A stretch of 64,000 bases of DNA. Origin: Pseudoalteromonas sp. P1-25. GTDB taxonomy: Bacteria > Pseudomonadota > Gammaproteobacteria > Enterobacterales > Alteromonadaceae. A program made the position numbers and the translations under genes. The DNA is taken from NCBI RefSeq assembly GCF_001401805.1, contig NZ_LKDW01000001.1, positions 286,558 to 350,557 of the forward strand. Direction: 5' to 3'. Below the pieces are notes generated by a model that was given only the letters and a program-made list of their open reading frames with translations, ran no database searches and was not told the DNA's origin. Positions 37,033-45,584 of the stretch are shown here, one piece after another (position 1 is the stretch's first letter; each line of letters starts with the position of its first letter).

Positions 37033-38640
37033 ATGATACGTTTAACCGAAATAAAGCTGCCGCTTGATCATAACGAAGACGCTATAGGCCAAGCCATAGT
37101 TAATAAACTAAAAATACAGCCAGCGCAGCTACACAGCTACAATGTGTTTAAACGTGGGTACGATGCACGTAAAAAAACGGCTATTTTACTTATTTATACC
37201 CTCGATATTGAAGTAGATAACGAAGAAGCGCTGTTAAATGCATTTGCTAAAGATCAGCACGTAAAACCTGCACCTGATACCTCATACAAATTTGTTGCCC
37301 ACGCCCCCGCTAACCTTACTGAGCGCCCTGTAGTAATTGGCTTTGGCCCGTGTGGATTATTTGCGGGCTTAGTGCTGGCTCAAATGGGTTTTAACCCTAT
37401 TATTCTGGAACGTGGTAAAGAAGTACGCGAACGCACCAAAGACACCTTTGGCTTTTGGCGTAAACGCACCCTTAATACAGAGTCTAACGTGCAGTTTGGC
37501 GAGGGTGGCGCAGGTACATTTTCAGACGGTAAACTATACAGCCAAGTAAAAGATCCAAAACATTACGGGCGTAAAGTTATTACCGAATTTGTAGAAGCTG
37601 GCGCGCCAAGTGAAATTTTATATGTAAGCAAGCCGCACATTGGTACATTTAAACTGGTTACCATGATTGAAAAAATGCGCGCACGTATTATTGAACTTGG
37701 CGGCGAAATCCGCTTTAGTACCCGCGTAGACGACATTCATATAGATGACGGGCAAGTAACTGGCTTAACGCTTTCAAACGGTAAAAAATTAAGTACCCGC
37801 CATGTAGTACTTGCTGTGGGGCATAGCGCCCGTGATACCTTTAAAATGATTCACGATAAAGGTATTTACGTAGAAGCAAAACCATTTTCTGTGGGCTTTA
37901 GAATCGAGCACAAGCAATCAATGATTGATGAGTGTCGTTTTGGACCTAATGCGGGTAACCCCATTTTAGGCTCTGCTGATTACAAGCTCGTTCACCATTG
38001 TGATAATGGCCGCACCGTTTACAGCTTTTGTATGTGCCCAGGGGGAACCGTTGTAGCCGCCACGTCTGAAGAAGGCCGGGTAGTAACAAACGGTATGAGC
38101 CAATACTCTCGTAGTGAGCGCAATGCAAATAGTGCTATTGTAGTAGGTATTACACCTGAAAAAGACTTCCCAGGTCACCCGCTTGCCGGCATTGATTTGC
38201 AACGTAAACTAGAAGAGCAAGCCTATGTATTAGGCGGCAGTAACTACGATGCACCAGCGCAGTTAATTGGCGACTTTTTAAAAGGAAAAGCATCGGGCGA
38301 CTTAGGCGATGTGCAACCCTCGTTTACACCCGGCATAAAGCTCACCGATTTAGCAAATGTGCTTCCGCAATTTGCTATTGATGCAATACGCGAAGCCATT
38401 CCAGCCTTTAATAAGCAAATCCGTGGTTTTTCAACTAACGATGGTTTATTAACGGGGGTAGAAACCCGTACATCTTCACCTATTAGTATCAAGCGCGATA
38501 AAAGCTTCCAAAGCATAAATACTAAAGGTTTATACCCAGCGGGTGAAGGCGCAGGCTACGCAGGCGGTATTTTATCTGCCGGTATTGATGGTATAAAAGC
38601 GGCTGAAGCCGTTGCACTTTCGATGATCAAAAACGCTTAA
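37033..38640 (+). CDS. FAD-dependent dehydrogenase (COG2509 type)
   Basis: A 535-aa flavoprotein. Residues about 1-90 form a small N-terminal domain (MIRLTEIKLPLDHNEDAIGQ... FKRGYDARKK). The FAD-binding dinucleotide motif VIGFGPCGLFAGLVLAQMG lies near 96-114, and NVQFGEGGAGTFSDGKLYSQVKD is the family block. YPAGEGAGYAGGILSAGIDG near the C-terminus is the second FAD contact. The substrate is unknown. ATG 37033 follows AGAGATAACA; an in-frame upstream ATG at 36955 would add 26 residues not expected in the family. It ends at a strong terminator. Confidence 0.85.
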   Translation: MIRLTEIKLPLDHNEDAIGQAIVNKLKIQPAQLHSYNVFKRGYDARKKTAILLIYTLDIEVDNEEALLNAFAKDQHVKPAPDTSYKFVAHAPANLTERPVVIGFGPCGLFAGLVLAQMGFNPIILERGKEVRERTKDTFGFWRKRTLNTESNVQFGEGGAGTFSDGKLYSQVKDPKHYGRKVITEFVEAGAPSEILYVSKPHIGTFKLVTMIEKMRARIIELGGEIRFSTRVDDIHIDDGQVTGLTLSNGKKLSTRHVVLAVGHSARDTFKMIHDKGIYVEAKPFSVGFRIEHKQSMIDECRFGPNAGNPILGSADYKLVHHCDNGRTVYSFCMCPGGTVVAATSEEGRVVTNGMSQYSRSERNANSAIVVGITPEKDFPGHPLAGIDLQRKLEEQAYVLGGSNYDAPAQLIGDFLKGKASGDLGDVQPSFTPGIKLTDLANVLPQFAIDAIREAIPAFNKQIRGFSTNDGLLTGVETRTSSPISIKRDKSFQSINTKGLYPAGEGAGYAGGILSAGIDGIKAAEAVALSMIKNA

Positions 38641-38662
38641 ACCACATTTAAGTTGTTTACCG

Positions 38663-38690
38663 AAAAACCTCACTAAGTGAGGTTTTTTTA
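38663..38690 (+). terminator. Terminator of the FAD dehydrogenase gene
   Basis: AAAAACCTCAC-TAA-GTGAGGTTTTT with a run of seven T, 23 bp after the stop. Confidence 0.92.
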
Positions 38691-38717
38691 TTTAAACCTT
38701 GAGTTAAACTGAGGCAT

Positions 38718-38747
38718 AAAAAAACCTGAGTAAACTCAGGTTTTTTT
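38718..38747 (-). terminator. Terminator of the helicase gene (bidirectional)
   Basis: AAAAAAACCTGAG-TAAA-CTCAGGTTTTTTT, a near-symmetric stem lying 23 bp beyond the stop of the minus-strand helicase gene. Its A/T flanks allow termination in both directions. Confidence 0.9.
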
Positions 38748-38769
38748 ATAAGAACGGCACTTTGTACAC

Positions 38770-40071
38770 TTACTTTTTGAGGGTAAGTTTGGCGCCTTTT
38801 AACCTTTTACGCACATTTGAAATACGTGAACGATTTACCGCACGTGCTTCGCCTGTTGCCTGGCCTGTTGGCTTATTAGTACGGCTACGACGTAAATGCG
38901 CAGGTTTTTTACCTATTTTATCAATAAGTACTTCACGGCTACTTACTTCATAACCCTCTAAGTAAACACGCTTGATTTTTTGACCAATTAGCGACTCTAT
39001 TTCAAATAAGGTGTTTTCTTCTTCGCGGCTTACAAACGAAATAGCTTGGCCTTGATTACCAGCACGACCTGTACGGCCAATGCGGTGAACGTAATCTTCT
39101 GCAAGCCATGGTAAATCAATATTAATGACTCGTGGTAAGCCTTCAATATCAATTCCACGCGCTGCAACTTCGGTAGCTACTAAAACTCGTACTTTGCCTT
39201 CTTTAAATTCACGAAGTGCACGTCGGCGATTACCTTGCGATTTATCACCATGACATACGGTAGCAGGAATACCATCAAGGTTAAGCTCTTTAACCAGCTC
39301 ATCCGCTGTTTCTTTCATGTTTACAAACACAAGCACCTGTTGCCAGTTCTTTTTACCAATAAGCTCAGACAATAGCTCTTGCTTACGGCGCTCTTCAACA
39401 GGGTAGACAACATGCTGTACCGTACTTGCTGTACTATTAGTTTGATCAACACGTACAATTTCAGGCTGCTTTAATACTTTAGATGCAAATTGTTTGATAG
39501 CCGCAGGGAAAGTAGCTGAGAAAAGTAAAATTTGACGTTGCTCGTCACAACTTTTAATCACACTTTGCATATCTTCAATAAAGCCCATATCAAGCATACG
39601 GTCGGCTTCATCTAGTACTAAGTGTTTAACGCTTGCAAGGCTTACATTACCCAAACGAATATGATCAAGTAAACGCCCTGGGGTTGCAACTACCACATCT
39701 ACACCGTCTTTAAGTGCATTTGCTTGACCTACGGTATTAACACCGCCAAATAAGCTCACTACTTTTAAAGCGGTATGTTTTGCATAGGCTTTAAAGTTAT
39801 TTGCTATTTGCTCTGCCAGCTCACGTGTTGGCGCAAGCACTAACGCGTGTGGAGCATTGCTTGTGCTTAACTCAGATTCAGTTAATTTTTGGATGATAGG
39901 TAAAGCAAACGCTGCCGTTTTACCCGTGCCTGTTTGGGCACTTGCTAAAACGTCTTTACCTTTACGAACAGCTGGAATTGCTGCACGCTGAATGGGCGTA
40001 AGGGTGTGGTAATTAAGTTCGTCTAACGCCTGAATAAGTTCAGGGGAAAAACTAAAAGATTTAAAATTCAT
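38770..40071 (-). CDS. DEAD-box ATP-dependent RNA helicase (RhlE-like)
   Basis: A 433-aa helicase with all core motifs: Q-motif region (LTPIQRAAIP), Walker A SAQTGTGKT (44-52), PTREL (81-85), VATPGRLLDH, DEAD (154-157), SAT in LLFSATFP, and HRIGRTGRAG. The last 55 residues are basic (KKPAHLRRSRTNKPTGQ... RKRLKGAKLTLKK), as in RhlE proteins that act in ribosome assembly or RNA decay. The start ATG 40071 directly follows a long hairpin (40071-40120), which may couple its expression to RNA structure. Confidence 0.93.
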   Translation of the reverse strand: MNFKSFSFSPELIQALDELNYHTLTPIQRAAIPAVRKGKDVLASAQTGTGKTAAFALPIIQKLTESELSTSNAPHALVLAPTRELAEQIANNFKAYAKHTALKVVSLFGGVNTVGQANALKDGVDVVVATPGRLLDHIRLGNVSLASVKHLVLDEADRMLDMGFIEDMQSVIKSCDEQRQILLFSATFPAAIKQFASKVLKQPEIVRVDQTNSTASTVQHVVYPVEERRKQELLSELIGKKNWQQVLVFVNMKETADELVKELNLDGIPATVCHGDKSQGNRRRALREFKEGKVRVLVATEVAARGIDIEGLPRVINIDLPWLAEDYVHRIGRTGRAGNQGQAISFVSREEENTLFEIESLIGQKIKRVYLEGYEVSSREVLIDKIGKKPAHLRRSRTNKPTGQATGEARAVNRSRISNVRKRLKGAKLTLKK

Positions 40072-40120
40072 GCTGTATAACCTGCGGCCACATTTATCAA
40101 GGGTCGCAAATTATACAGCA
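40069..40120 (-). promoter_or_regulatory. Hairpin enclosing the ribosome-binding site of the helicase mRNA
   Basis: In mRNA sense, TGCTGTATAA (40120-40111) pairs perfectly with TTATACAGCA (40080-40071), whose last A begins the start codon. Inside it, GCGACC pairs with GGCCGC (one mismatch) around a 12-nt loop. The only AGG (40084-40082) lies in the 3x3 internal loop (TTT opposite AGG), 9 nt before the ATG. Such a fold would hide the ribosome-binding site, so opening by cold, heat, or the helicase itself would set expression. It could also be a DNA operator. Confidence 0.6.
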
Positions 40121-40169
40121 AAAACGCGTCAACAGTTAGTGATTAGTGTTTATAAATACAAACAAAACG

Positions 40170-41087
40170 CTAAGAAAGTATAAGCACATCATCGTTATTT
40201 AAAACGTTAGCTTTATTGCCCACAATATCATTAACGTTAAGCTCGTTTATTAAGGCCTCGCCTTGTGATTGTTGCTCATCGCTCAGTGGCACATACGGTA
40301 ATCTAAATACGGGGTTTACCGCGCCTGTCATCATCATTGCGGTGTTTATTGCAATCGGGTTTGGCTCGCAGAAAAGCCAGTTCATTAAAGGTTGTAATGA
40401 GGTATTTAAGGCATCATTTTTAGTATCCATTAACTGGCGGAACAGCCCAGGTATAAGGTTAGATGTCACCGATATTACACCGTGCGCTTTATGTGTGTGG
40501 CGTGCATCGTGCGCTTCGTCATCGTTACCTGACCAACACGCAATCCCCTGCTGCTCGTAATGGGCAATACGCTCGTTACCACCACATTCTTTTATACCAA
40601 TTAAATTAGGGTGTTTTGCTAATGGCTCAATAATATCTGGGGTTAAATCTTGCCCTGTGCGCCCTGCTACGTTGTATATAAACGCAGGGCCAATATCGAG
40701 CACACGTTTAAAGTGCTCTTTAACGCCAGCAATAGACGTACGGCCGTAATATGGGTTAATTTGCAGCGCGGCGTGCATACCGCTTGCAAAGCCGTACTTA
40801 GTGGCCTTAATCGCTTCGCGGGTATTATTGCTACCTGTATTCCCTACAATTAACAGCTTATCGCCATATTTATTAGCACTGTGCGCGATAAGCATTAAAT
40901 GCTCTTCCCAGTTCATTAGCTGGCCTTCGCCGGTTGTACCACCAACCACGATGCCATCTACACCCGCTGCAATTTGTATTTCAACGAGTTCATCGTACTT
41001 TGCTAAATCTATATCACCATTGGCTAAGTATGGGGTTTTAATGGCGGTAATTAAGCTTGCTTGTTTAATTTGTTCTAGGGTGCGCAT
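40170..41087 (-). CDS. Dihydrodipicolinate synthase-family aldolase, plant-like
   Basis: A 305-aa class-I aldolase of the DapA family. The Schiff-base lysine is in IGIKECGGNERIAHY (K166). Y138 and R143 lie in IYNVAGRTGQDLTPD, and the pyruvate-binding GGTTGEGQ is at 49-56. The combination RTGQDL, KECGGNERI and CWSGNDDEAHDARHTHKAHGVISVTSNLIPG resembles plant DHDPS more than the E. coli enzyme, in which the middle block reads differently. It may be a true DHDPS or a paralogous pyruvate-dependent aldolase. It is transcribed alone; no lysine genes adjoin it. Confidence 0.8.
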   Translation of the reverse strand: MRTLEQIKQASLITAIKTPYLANGDIDLAKYDELVEIQIAAGVDGIVVGGTTGEGQLMNWEEHLMLIAHSANKYGDKLLIVGNTGSNNTREAIKATKYGFASGMHAALQINPYYGRTSIAGVKEHFKRVLDIGPAFIYNVAGRTGQDLTPDIIEPLAKHPNLIGIKECGGNERIAHYEQQGIACWSGNDDEAHDARHTHKAHGVISVTSNLIPGLFRQLMDTKNDALNTSLQPLMNWLFCEPNPIAINTAMMMTGAVNPVFRLPYVPLSDEQQSQGEALINELNVNDIVGNKANVLNNDDVLILS

Positions 41088-41200
41088 AAAAATTCATTAT
41101 TTATAAAACTTGCGCTATTTGTAACATACTTGCACGCATTTTTGCAGGCCTAAGCGAATAATAAACGTAAAATGGCTTGTGTTATTTAGTTTGATAATAC

Positions 41201-41240
41201 AAAATACAAACACTGTACATTTAAACAGTATTTGTATTTT
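41201..41240. promoter_or_regulatory. 16-bp dyad before the DUF6058-like gene
   Basis: AAAATACAAACACTGT (41201-41216) and ACAGTATTTGTATTTT (41225-41240) are inverse complements except at one position (a G-U pair if RNA), separated by 8 nt. The dyad ends 19 bp before ATG 41260. It may be an operator for a dimeric repressor or a leader hairpin affecting the ribosome-binding site. Confidence 0.55.
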
Positions 41241-41259
41241 TAACTTTAAGCGAGCCATT

Positions 41260-41913
41260 ATGCGTTTATCTGACTACTTAGCCACACATTTTTATAACAC
41301 TGATGAGCTTTGCCATGCTTTAAATATTGATGCCGAGCAACTAGATACATGGCAGCAGCAAAGTATTTTTCCTAAACCAAGTTATTGTATAAAAAGCCAG
41401 TTAAGTTGCAGCTCGTACTCTGGTTTGTATGAATGTGAAGAATACGATGACTATTACCCGCGCGGCTGCGTGAACTGGGGGCAAGGGCTAATAAAACAAA
41501 AAATTGAATCCTCTAGTAATGCTTTTAATTACTTTGCACAGCAGTACACGGCAAGCCTGAGTAAACTTGCCCAGCAAGGCTTTAGTTTTAATGAAGAATT
41601 ATTTGGCTGCGAAATAGATGAGCATTTACAGCAAGTGTGGCAACAGTTTTTATGCAGTAAATATGGCGTACTGACACAGAACGGTTTAATTGATGAAATA
41701 GTATGTGTTGATATAGGCCGCCTACTGGTTGACGATATAACCGAATTGCGCACTAAAGGAAGTTTAAATCAACAAGAGCGCACCCAGCTTCACCCCGCGA
41801 TGAAATTACTTAATAAAGCGTTAGGCCACGGCGCCGAACATGAAAAGCAGCACACACTGCGTGCCCGTTACATAGATGCACTTATTTTAAAGTACGATTT
41901 ATCTATTAAATAA
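41260..41913 (+). CDS. DUF6058-like protein of unknown function
   Basis: A 217-aa protein opening MRLSDYLATHFYNTDELCHALNIDAEQLDTWQQQSIFPKPSY. The N-terminal part resembles a small helix-turn-helix in which the second helix is followed by PKPSY. The middle has seven cysteines or acidic clusters (SCSSYSGLYECEEYDDYYPRG). It seems to fit DUF6058, a family seen in marine gammaproteobacteria and loosely labelled as natural-product biosynthesis; that label is from memory and weak. An in-frame start at 41179 lies upstream of the dyad and is unlikely. No biosynthetic neighbours are seen. Confidence 0.5.
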   Translation: MRLSDYLATHFYNTDELCHALNIDAEQLDTWQQQSIFPKPSYCIKSQLSCSSYSGLYECEEYDDYYPRGCVNWGQGLIKQKIESSSNAFNYFAQQYTASLSKLAQQGFSFNEELFGCEIDEHLQQVWQQFLCSKYGVLTQNGLIDEIVCVDIGRLLVDDITELRTKGSLNQQERTQLHPAMKLLNKALGHGAEHEKQHTLRARYIDALILKYDLSIK

Positions 41914-42028
41914 AAAACAGCAGTGGTTTTAATACGAGGTGGGTATTTAAAAGATTAGGTAACGCAAATGGCGGTGTATGATTACGCCGCCACTGTATTT
42001 AAATATATAAACAATGACTTAGCTTATT

Positions 42029-42316
42029 CTAACCGATAGCTTTGTACACATCTATGTTACTGCTGGTCACTAAACCCGTTACTTGCGTACCAAAGGCTTT
42101 GAAATGTGGCTCATTTTTATGCGCTTCAAAATGGTCATTAGAAGCCCACTGCTCACTGACTAAATAAGTCGTGTGATCATCATCATTTTTAACCGATAAC
42201 TCGTAACGCAGGCAACCTACTTCTTGGCGTGAATACTTTTGCAGGTTTTCGAGCGCGGTCAATACGACGTCGGCATCGATATTTTTGCTCGCTATAGTGG
42301 CAATTACCGTTAACAT
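42029..42316 (-). CDS. Small antibiotic-biosynthesis-monooxygenase (ABM) domain protein
   Basis: A 95-aa ferredoxin-like-fold protein of the ABM/YgiN group (MLTVIATIASKNIDADVV... ENLQKYSRQEVGCLRYELSVKNDD... YLVSEQWASNDHFEAHKNEPHFKAF). Members degrade quinones or other small aromatics, or bind heme, usually as dimers. The start ATG 42316 lies only 15 bp downstream of a terminator on the same strand. It follows dkgB, a reductase of aldo- or keto-compounds, so a shared role in detoxification is possible. Confidence 0.85.
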   Translation of the reverse strand: MLTVIATIASKNIDADVVLTALENLQKYSRQEVGCLRYELSVKNDDDHTTYLVSEQWASNDHFEAHKNEPHFKAFGTQVTGLVTSSNIDVYKAIG

Positions 42317-42330
42317 ACGCAGTCCTTTTT

Positions 42331-42361
42331 AAAAAAATAAAGGTGCAGCTTTACTGCACCT
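42331..42361 (-). terminator. Terminator after dkgB on the minus strand
   Basis: In minus sense, AGGTGCAG-TAAAG-CTGCACCT is followed by TTATTTTTTT. It sits between dkgB and the ABM gene, so the ABM gene is transcribed by read-through or from a promoter overlapping this element. Confidence 0.9.
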
Positions 42362-42382
42362 ACTATCATATTGCATTTGTGG

Positions 42383-43198
42383 TTATTGGTCCCACTGTGG
42401 CGCAAAATCAGGCGTTGCTTGGCGGTCGCCACAATCAAGGCTGTCTATACGGGCAATGTCCTCAGCATCTAACTTAACATGGTCGTTAAAGTTATCTTCT
42501 AAGTTTTTACGCTTAGTTGATGATGGTATGGTAGTCATACCGTTGGCATTAATCCATGCTATAACCACTTGCGCAGGTGATGCATCATGCTTATTTGCAA
42601 TATCTATAATGGTTTGATCTTTGAGCACTTTACCAACTACAAATGGCATATACGCTGTAACATGAATGTCGTGCTGATCACAAAAAGCGCGTAATTTTGT
42701 ATTGGTTAAATAAGGATGCACTTCAACTTGGTTAGTAAATATTTCACGAGAGTCGAGTGTCTGCATTGCTTCGTTTAAGTTGGCAATAGTAAAGTTTGAA
42801 ACACCAATGTGTTTTGTTAAACCAAGCTGTTTAGCTTTTAAAAGCTCCGTTAAATACTCACTCATAGGCTCATCATTTGAAGGCGCCGGCCAATGAATAA
42901 GTAATAAATCAACAGAGTCTACTTGTAACTTTTCTAGTGACTTTTCAACGCTAGCAATAAAGTCAGTTTTGTTAAGCTTGTTGTTCCACACTTTGGTGGT
43001 TAAAAATATTTCGCTGCGCGGAATATTGCTGTCTTTTATGGCTTGCCCTACTTGCTCTTCATTACCATAAATTTGCGCAGTATCAATATGACGAAATCCT
43101 ACTTCTAACGCCATTTTTACTGAATTGTAGGCGGTGTCGCCCTCTAAACGGAATGTTCCCATGCCTAAATCTGGCATTTCAATTACACGTTGTGTCAT
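42383..43198 (-). CDS. dkgB: Aldo-keto reductase (2,5-diketo-D-gluconate reductase B type)
   Basis: A 271-aa aldo-keto reductase very similar to E. coli DkgB. MPDLGMGTFRLEGDTAYNSV, HIDTAQIYGNEEQVGQAI, LLLIHWPAPSNDEPMSEYL, HIGVSNFTIANLNEAM and IPSSTKRKNLEDNF line up with that protein. The tetrad D/Y (DTAQIY), K (TTKVW) and H (LIHWP) is complete. ATG 43198 is chosen because it matches the family start; a more upstream start would add 20 residues. In E. coli dkgB adjoins yafC, and here a YafC-like LysR gene lies 1.4 kb away, with an MFS gene between. Confidence 0.9.
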   Translation of the reverse strand: MTQRVIEMPDLGMGTFRLEGDTAYNSVKMALEVGFRHIDTAQIYGNEEQVGQAIKDSNIPRSEIFLTTKVWNNKLNKTDFIASVEKSLEKLQVDSVDLLLIHWPAPSNDEPMSEYLTELLKAKQLGLTKHIGVSNFTIANLNEAMQTLDSREIFTNQVEVHPYLTNTKLRAFCDQHDIHVTAYMPFVVGKVLKDQTIIDIANKHDASPAQVVIAWINANGMTTIPSSTKRKNLEDNFNDHVKLDAEDIARIDSLDCGDRQATPDFAPQWDQ

Positions 43199-43352
43199 GG
43201 CTCTATCCTTATAAAATAATCGGTTAAAAAACAAGCTCTGTAGCTTTACGAAATACACCTTTTACTTCTATTGTGTTGTCATTTGAAAATCAATGACCTC
43301 AATATAGGTAATGAGGCCATTAATTTAAGTTTCAACCTTAACAAAAGATACT

Positions 43353-44525
43353 TTATGCTTGCTGAATTTCACGTCTATCAAGCATGCCACTGTAACGGGT
43401 TGCAATTAAAGCTAATGCGGAAATTACTGCGCCAATCCAAGCGGTATCTTTAACTGACATGCCCTCTACTACGCTGCCACCAATAATTGAGCCCAGCGCA
43501 ATACCAATATTAAACGCCGCTATGTTTAAGCCCGATGCGACATCTACTGCATTAGGAGCATGCTTTTGCGCCTGTTTTACGACATAAAGCTGTAAGCCCG
43601 GTACGTTACCAAACGCAAAGGCACCCCATACTAAAATAGTCAGTACGGCCGCCACTTTTGATTCCATCGTAAAGGTAAATGCCAATAAAATAATTGTTAA
43701 CGCGCTAAATATAATACTCAGTGCGCTAATTGGGCCGCGTTTATCAGCCAGATTTCCGCCCCAAATATTACCAATGGCTACCGATACACCGTAAACCAGC
43801 ATGATTAAGCCAATCGCTGAAGAAGCAAAACCTGTTTGTTGCTCTAATATAGGTGCTAAGTAAGTAAACGCAGTGAACGTGCCGCCGTAACCTAAAATTG
43901 TCATTAAATATACGAGTAATAAGCGCGGCTTAACAATAACCTGAAGCTGTTCTTTAAACGTTGCAGGAATAGACTGTTTTAAGTTTTTTGGCACTAAAAT
44001 AGCGCTGCCAATTAACGCGATTAGACCCAGTACCGACACCACTAAAAACGTTGCACGCCAGCTAAATTGCTGGCCAATCCAAGTACCCAATGGCACACCC
44101 GTCACCAGCGCCACAGTAAGTCCGGTAAACATAATGGCAATAGCGCTGGCTTCTTTATCTTTACTCACCAAGCTTGTGGCAATCATAGAGCCAATTGAGA
44201 AAAACACCCCGTGCGCTAAGCCTGTTAAAATACGCGCTAGTATTAATGTTTCGTAACTGGGCGCTTGCCATGCAAGTAAGTTACCTACCACAAATAAGCC
44301 CATTAAGCTTATGAGTACAATTTTACGGTTCCAACGCCCGGTTAGTGCAGTCAGTACCGGTGCACCAATGGCAACCCCAACTGCATATAAACTAACTAGC
44401 AAACCCGCTGAAGGTAGGCTTACACCTAAATCGTTTGCAATAGTTGGCACTAATCCCACTATTACAAACTCGGTTGTTCCTATTGCAAATGCGCTCAAGG
44501 TGAGCGCCCACAAAGCCAATGGCAT
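43353..44525 (-). CDS. MFS drug/sugar efflux-type transporter (DHA1, AraJ/YdhP-like)
   Basis: A 390-aa twelve-helix major facilitator. The start MPLALWALTLSAFAIGTTEFVIVGLVPTIA and LARILTGLAHGVFFSIGS are typical of the AraJ/YdhP branch. The loop after helix 2 reads ALTGRWNRK. ATG 44525 has GAGGATTTAATT upstream. It is divergent from the LysR-type gene at 44640 and probably controlled by it through the large dyad in the shared 114-bp region. dkgB follows after 154 bp on the same strand. Confidence 0.9.
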   Translation of the reverse strand: MPLALWALTLSAFAIGTTEFVIVGLVPTIANDLGVSLPSAGLLVSLYAVGVAIGAPVLTALTGRWNRKIVLISLMGLFVVGNLLAWQAPSYETLILARILTGLAHGVFFSIGSMIATSLVSKDKEASAIAIMFTGLTVALVTGVPLGTWIGQQFSWRATFLVVSVLGLIALIGSAILVPKNLKQSIPATFKEQLQVIVKPRLLLVYLMTILGYGGTFTAFTYLAPILEQQTGFASSAIGLIMLVYGVSVAIGNIWGGNLADKRGPISALSIIFSALTIILLAFTFTMESKVAAVLTILVWGAFAFGNVPGLQLYVVKQAQKHAPNAVDVASGLNIAAFNIGIALGSIIGGSVVEGMSVKDTAWIGAVISALALIATRYSGMLDRREIQQA

Positions 44526-44587
44526 AATTAAATCCTCATTATTAGTTAAGATCTACAGTTTGACTAAAAATGTGTTTGCAAAAAACA

Positions 44588-44620
44588 GCATTAGTGACAA
44601 AATACTTTTGTAATTAATGC
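44588..44620. promoter_or_regulatory. 33-bp dyad, probable operator of the LysR-type regulator
   Basis: GCATTA-gtg-ACAAAA-tac-TTTTGT-aat-TAATGC: 13 of 15 pairs are complementary around a 3-bp centre, in the region shared by the MFS and LysR-type genes, ending 19 bp before the LysR start. The size suits binding by a LysR dimer-of-dimers. Confidence 0.6.
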
Positions 44621-44639
44621 AAAGGTAAGGTGCTCACGT

Positions 44640-45527
44640 TTGGCTCAACATGCAAAGACCGAAGACTTAGAAATGTTTTTAACGGTAGTAGATAGCGGCA
44701 GTTTCTCGGCAGCTGCTAATTTACTTGATCAGCAAGTAGCCAAAGTGTCGCGGGCTGTGTCTCGCCTTGAAAACACATTGCAATGTACGCTGTTAAATAG
44801 AACTACTCGCCGATTAGAGCTAACCGAAGAGGGCCACACCTTTATTAAGTATGCCCGTGATGGCTTGAACACCTTACAAACCGGTGAAGAAGCCATAAAG
44901 CTTTTAAAACAAGCCCCCAGTGGAAAATTACGTATTGATGCCGCAAGCCCTTTTGTACTTCACCAATTGGTGCCTTTAATTGCTGAATTTAATCAGCAAT
45001 ACCCTCACATCACGCTTGATATAACTTCCCACGACAGCATTATTGACTTGCTCGAACATAAAACAGACTTAGCAATTCGTATAGGTGAATTAAAAGACTC
45101 TAACCTACATGCTAAAAAGCTCGGCGTAAGTAAATTACATTTAGTTGCAAGCCCTAGTTACCTTAAACATACACCGGCTATTTCGCGAACCAGTGACTTA
45201 AAGCAACATAGACTCATTGGCTTTACCGACTCGCCTAAATTAAATAACTGGCCGCTAAAATCGCCCACAACTTTAAATTTTGGTTTAACTGCCAGTAGTG
45301 GCGAAACGGTACGCCAGCTATGTTTAGCAAATCAAGGCGTGGCGCTGCTTTCGCACTTTATGATTGGTGATGATTTAAAGTCAGGCAAGCTAATAGAAAT
45401 ACTGCCAGGGTGTATCAGCACACCAAACAACCGCGAAATTGTGCAAGCGGTGTATTACAAAAACAGTGCTGTATCGTCGCGTATAATGGCTTTTCTAGAC
45501 TTTATAAAACCACTGCTCAGATTATAA
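44640..45527 (+). CDS. LysR-family regulator (YafC-like)
   Basis: A 295-aa LysR regulator. The helix-turn-helix (FLTVVDSGSFSAAANLLDQQVAKVSRAVSRLE) is followed by a substrate-binding domain. RIDAASPFVLHQLVPLIAEF, LIGFTDSPKLNNWPL and VYYKNSAVSSRIMAFLDF match E. coli YafC closely. The start is TTG 44640, the only one that gives the usual ten residues before the helix-turn-helix; AAGG lies 9-10 nt upstream. It is divergent from the MFS gene and overlaps the candidate operator, so autoregulation is likely. Confidence 0.87.
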   Translation: MAQHAKTEDLEMFLTVVDSGSFSAAANLLDQQVAKVSRAVSRLENTLQCTLLNRTTRRLELTEEGHTFIKYARDGLNTLQTGEEAIKLLKQAPSGKLRIDAASPFVLHQLVPLIAEFNQQYPHITLDITSHDSIIDLLEHKTDLAIRIGELKDSNLHAKKLGVSKLHLVASPSYLKHTPAISRTSDLKQHRLIGFTDSPKLNNWPLKSPTTLNFGLTASSGETVRQLCLANQGVALLSHFMIGDDLKSGKLIEILPGCISTPNNREIVQAVYYKNSAVSSRIMAFLDFIKPLLRL

Positions 45528-45584
45528 GTGACGTTTTTAAGCCCAAGGGCAGTATAACTAACACCCTTAATAAACAGGAATAAA

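Noticed and set aside
41179..41259. Upstream start for the DUF6058-like gene
   Set aside because: It would place the 16-bp dyad inside the coding sequence and adds residues unlike the rest.
41969..41992. TGGCGG...CCGCCA as a terminator between convergent genes
   Set aside because: Only 6 bp with a 12-nt loop and no T-run on either strand.
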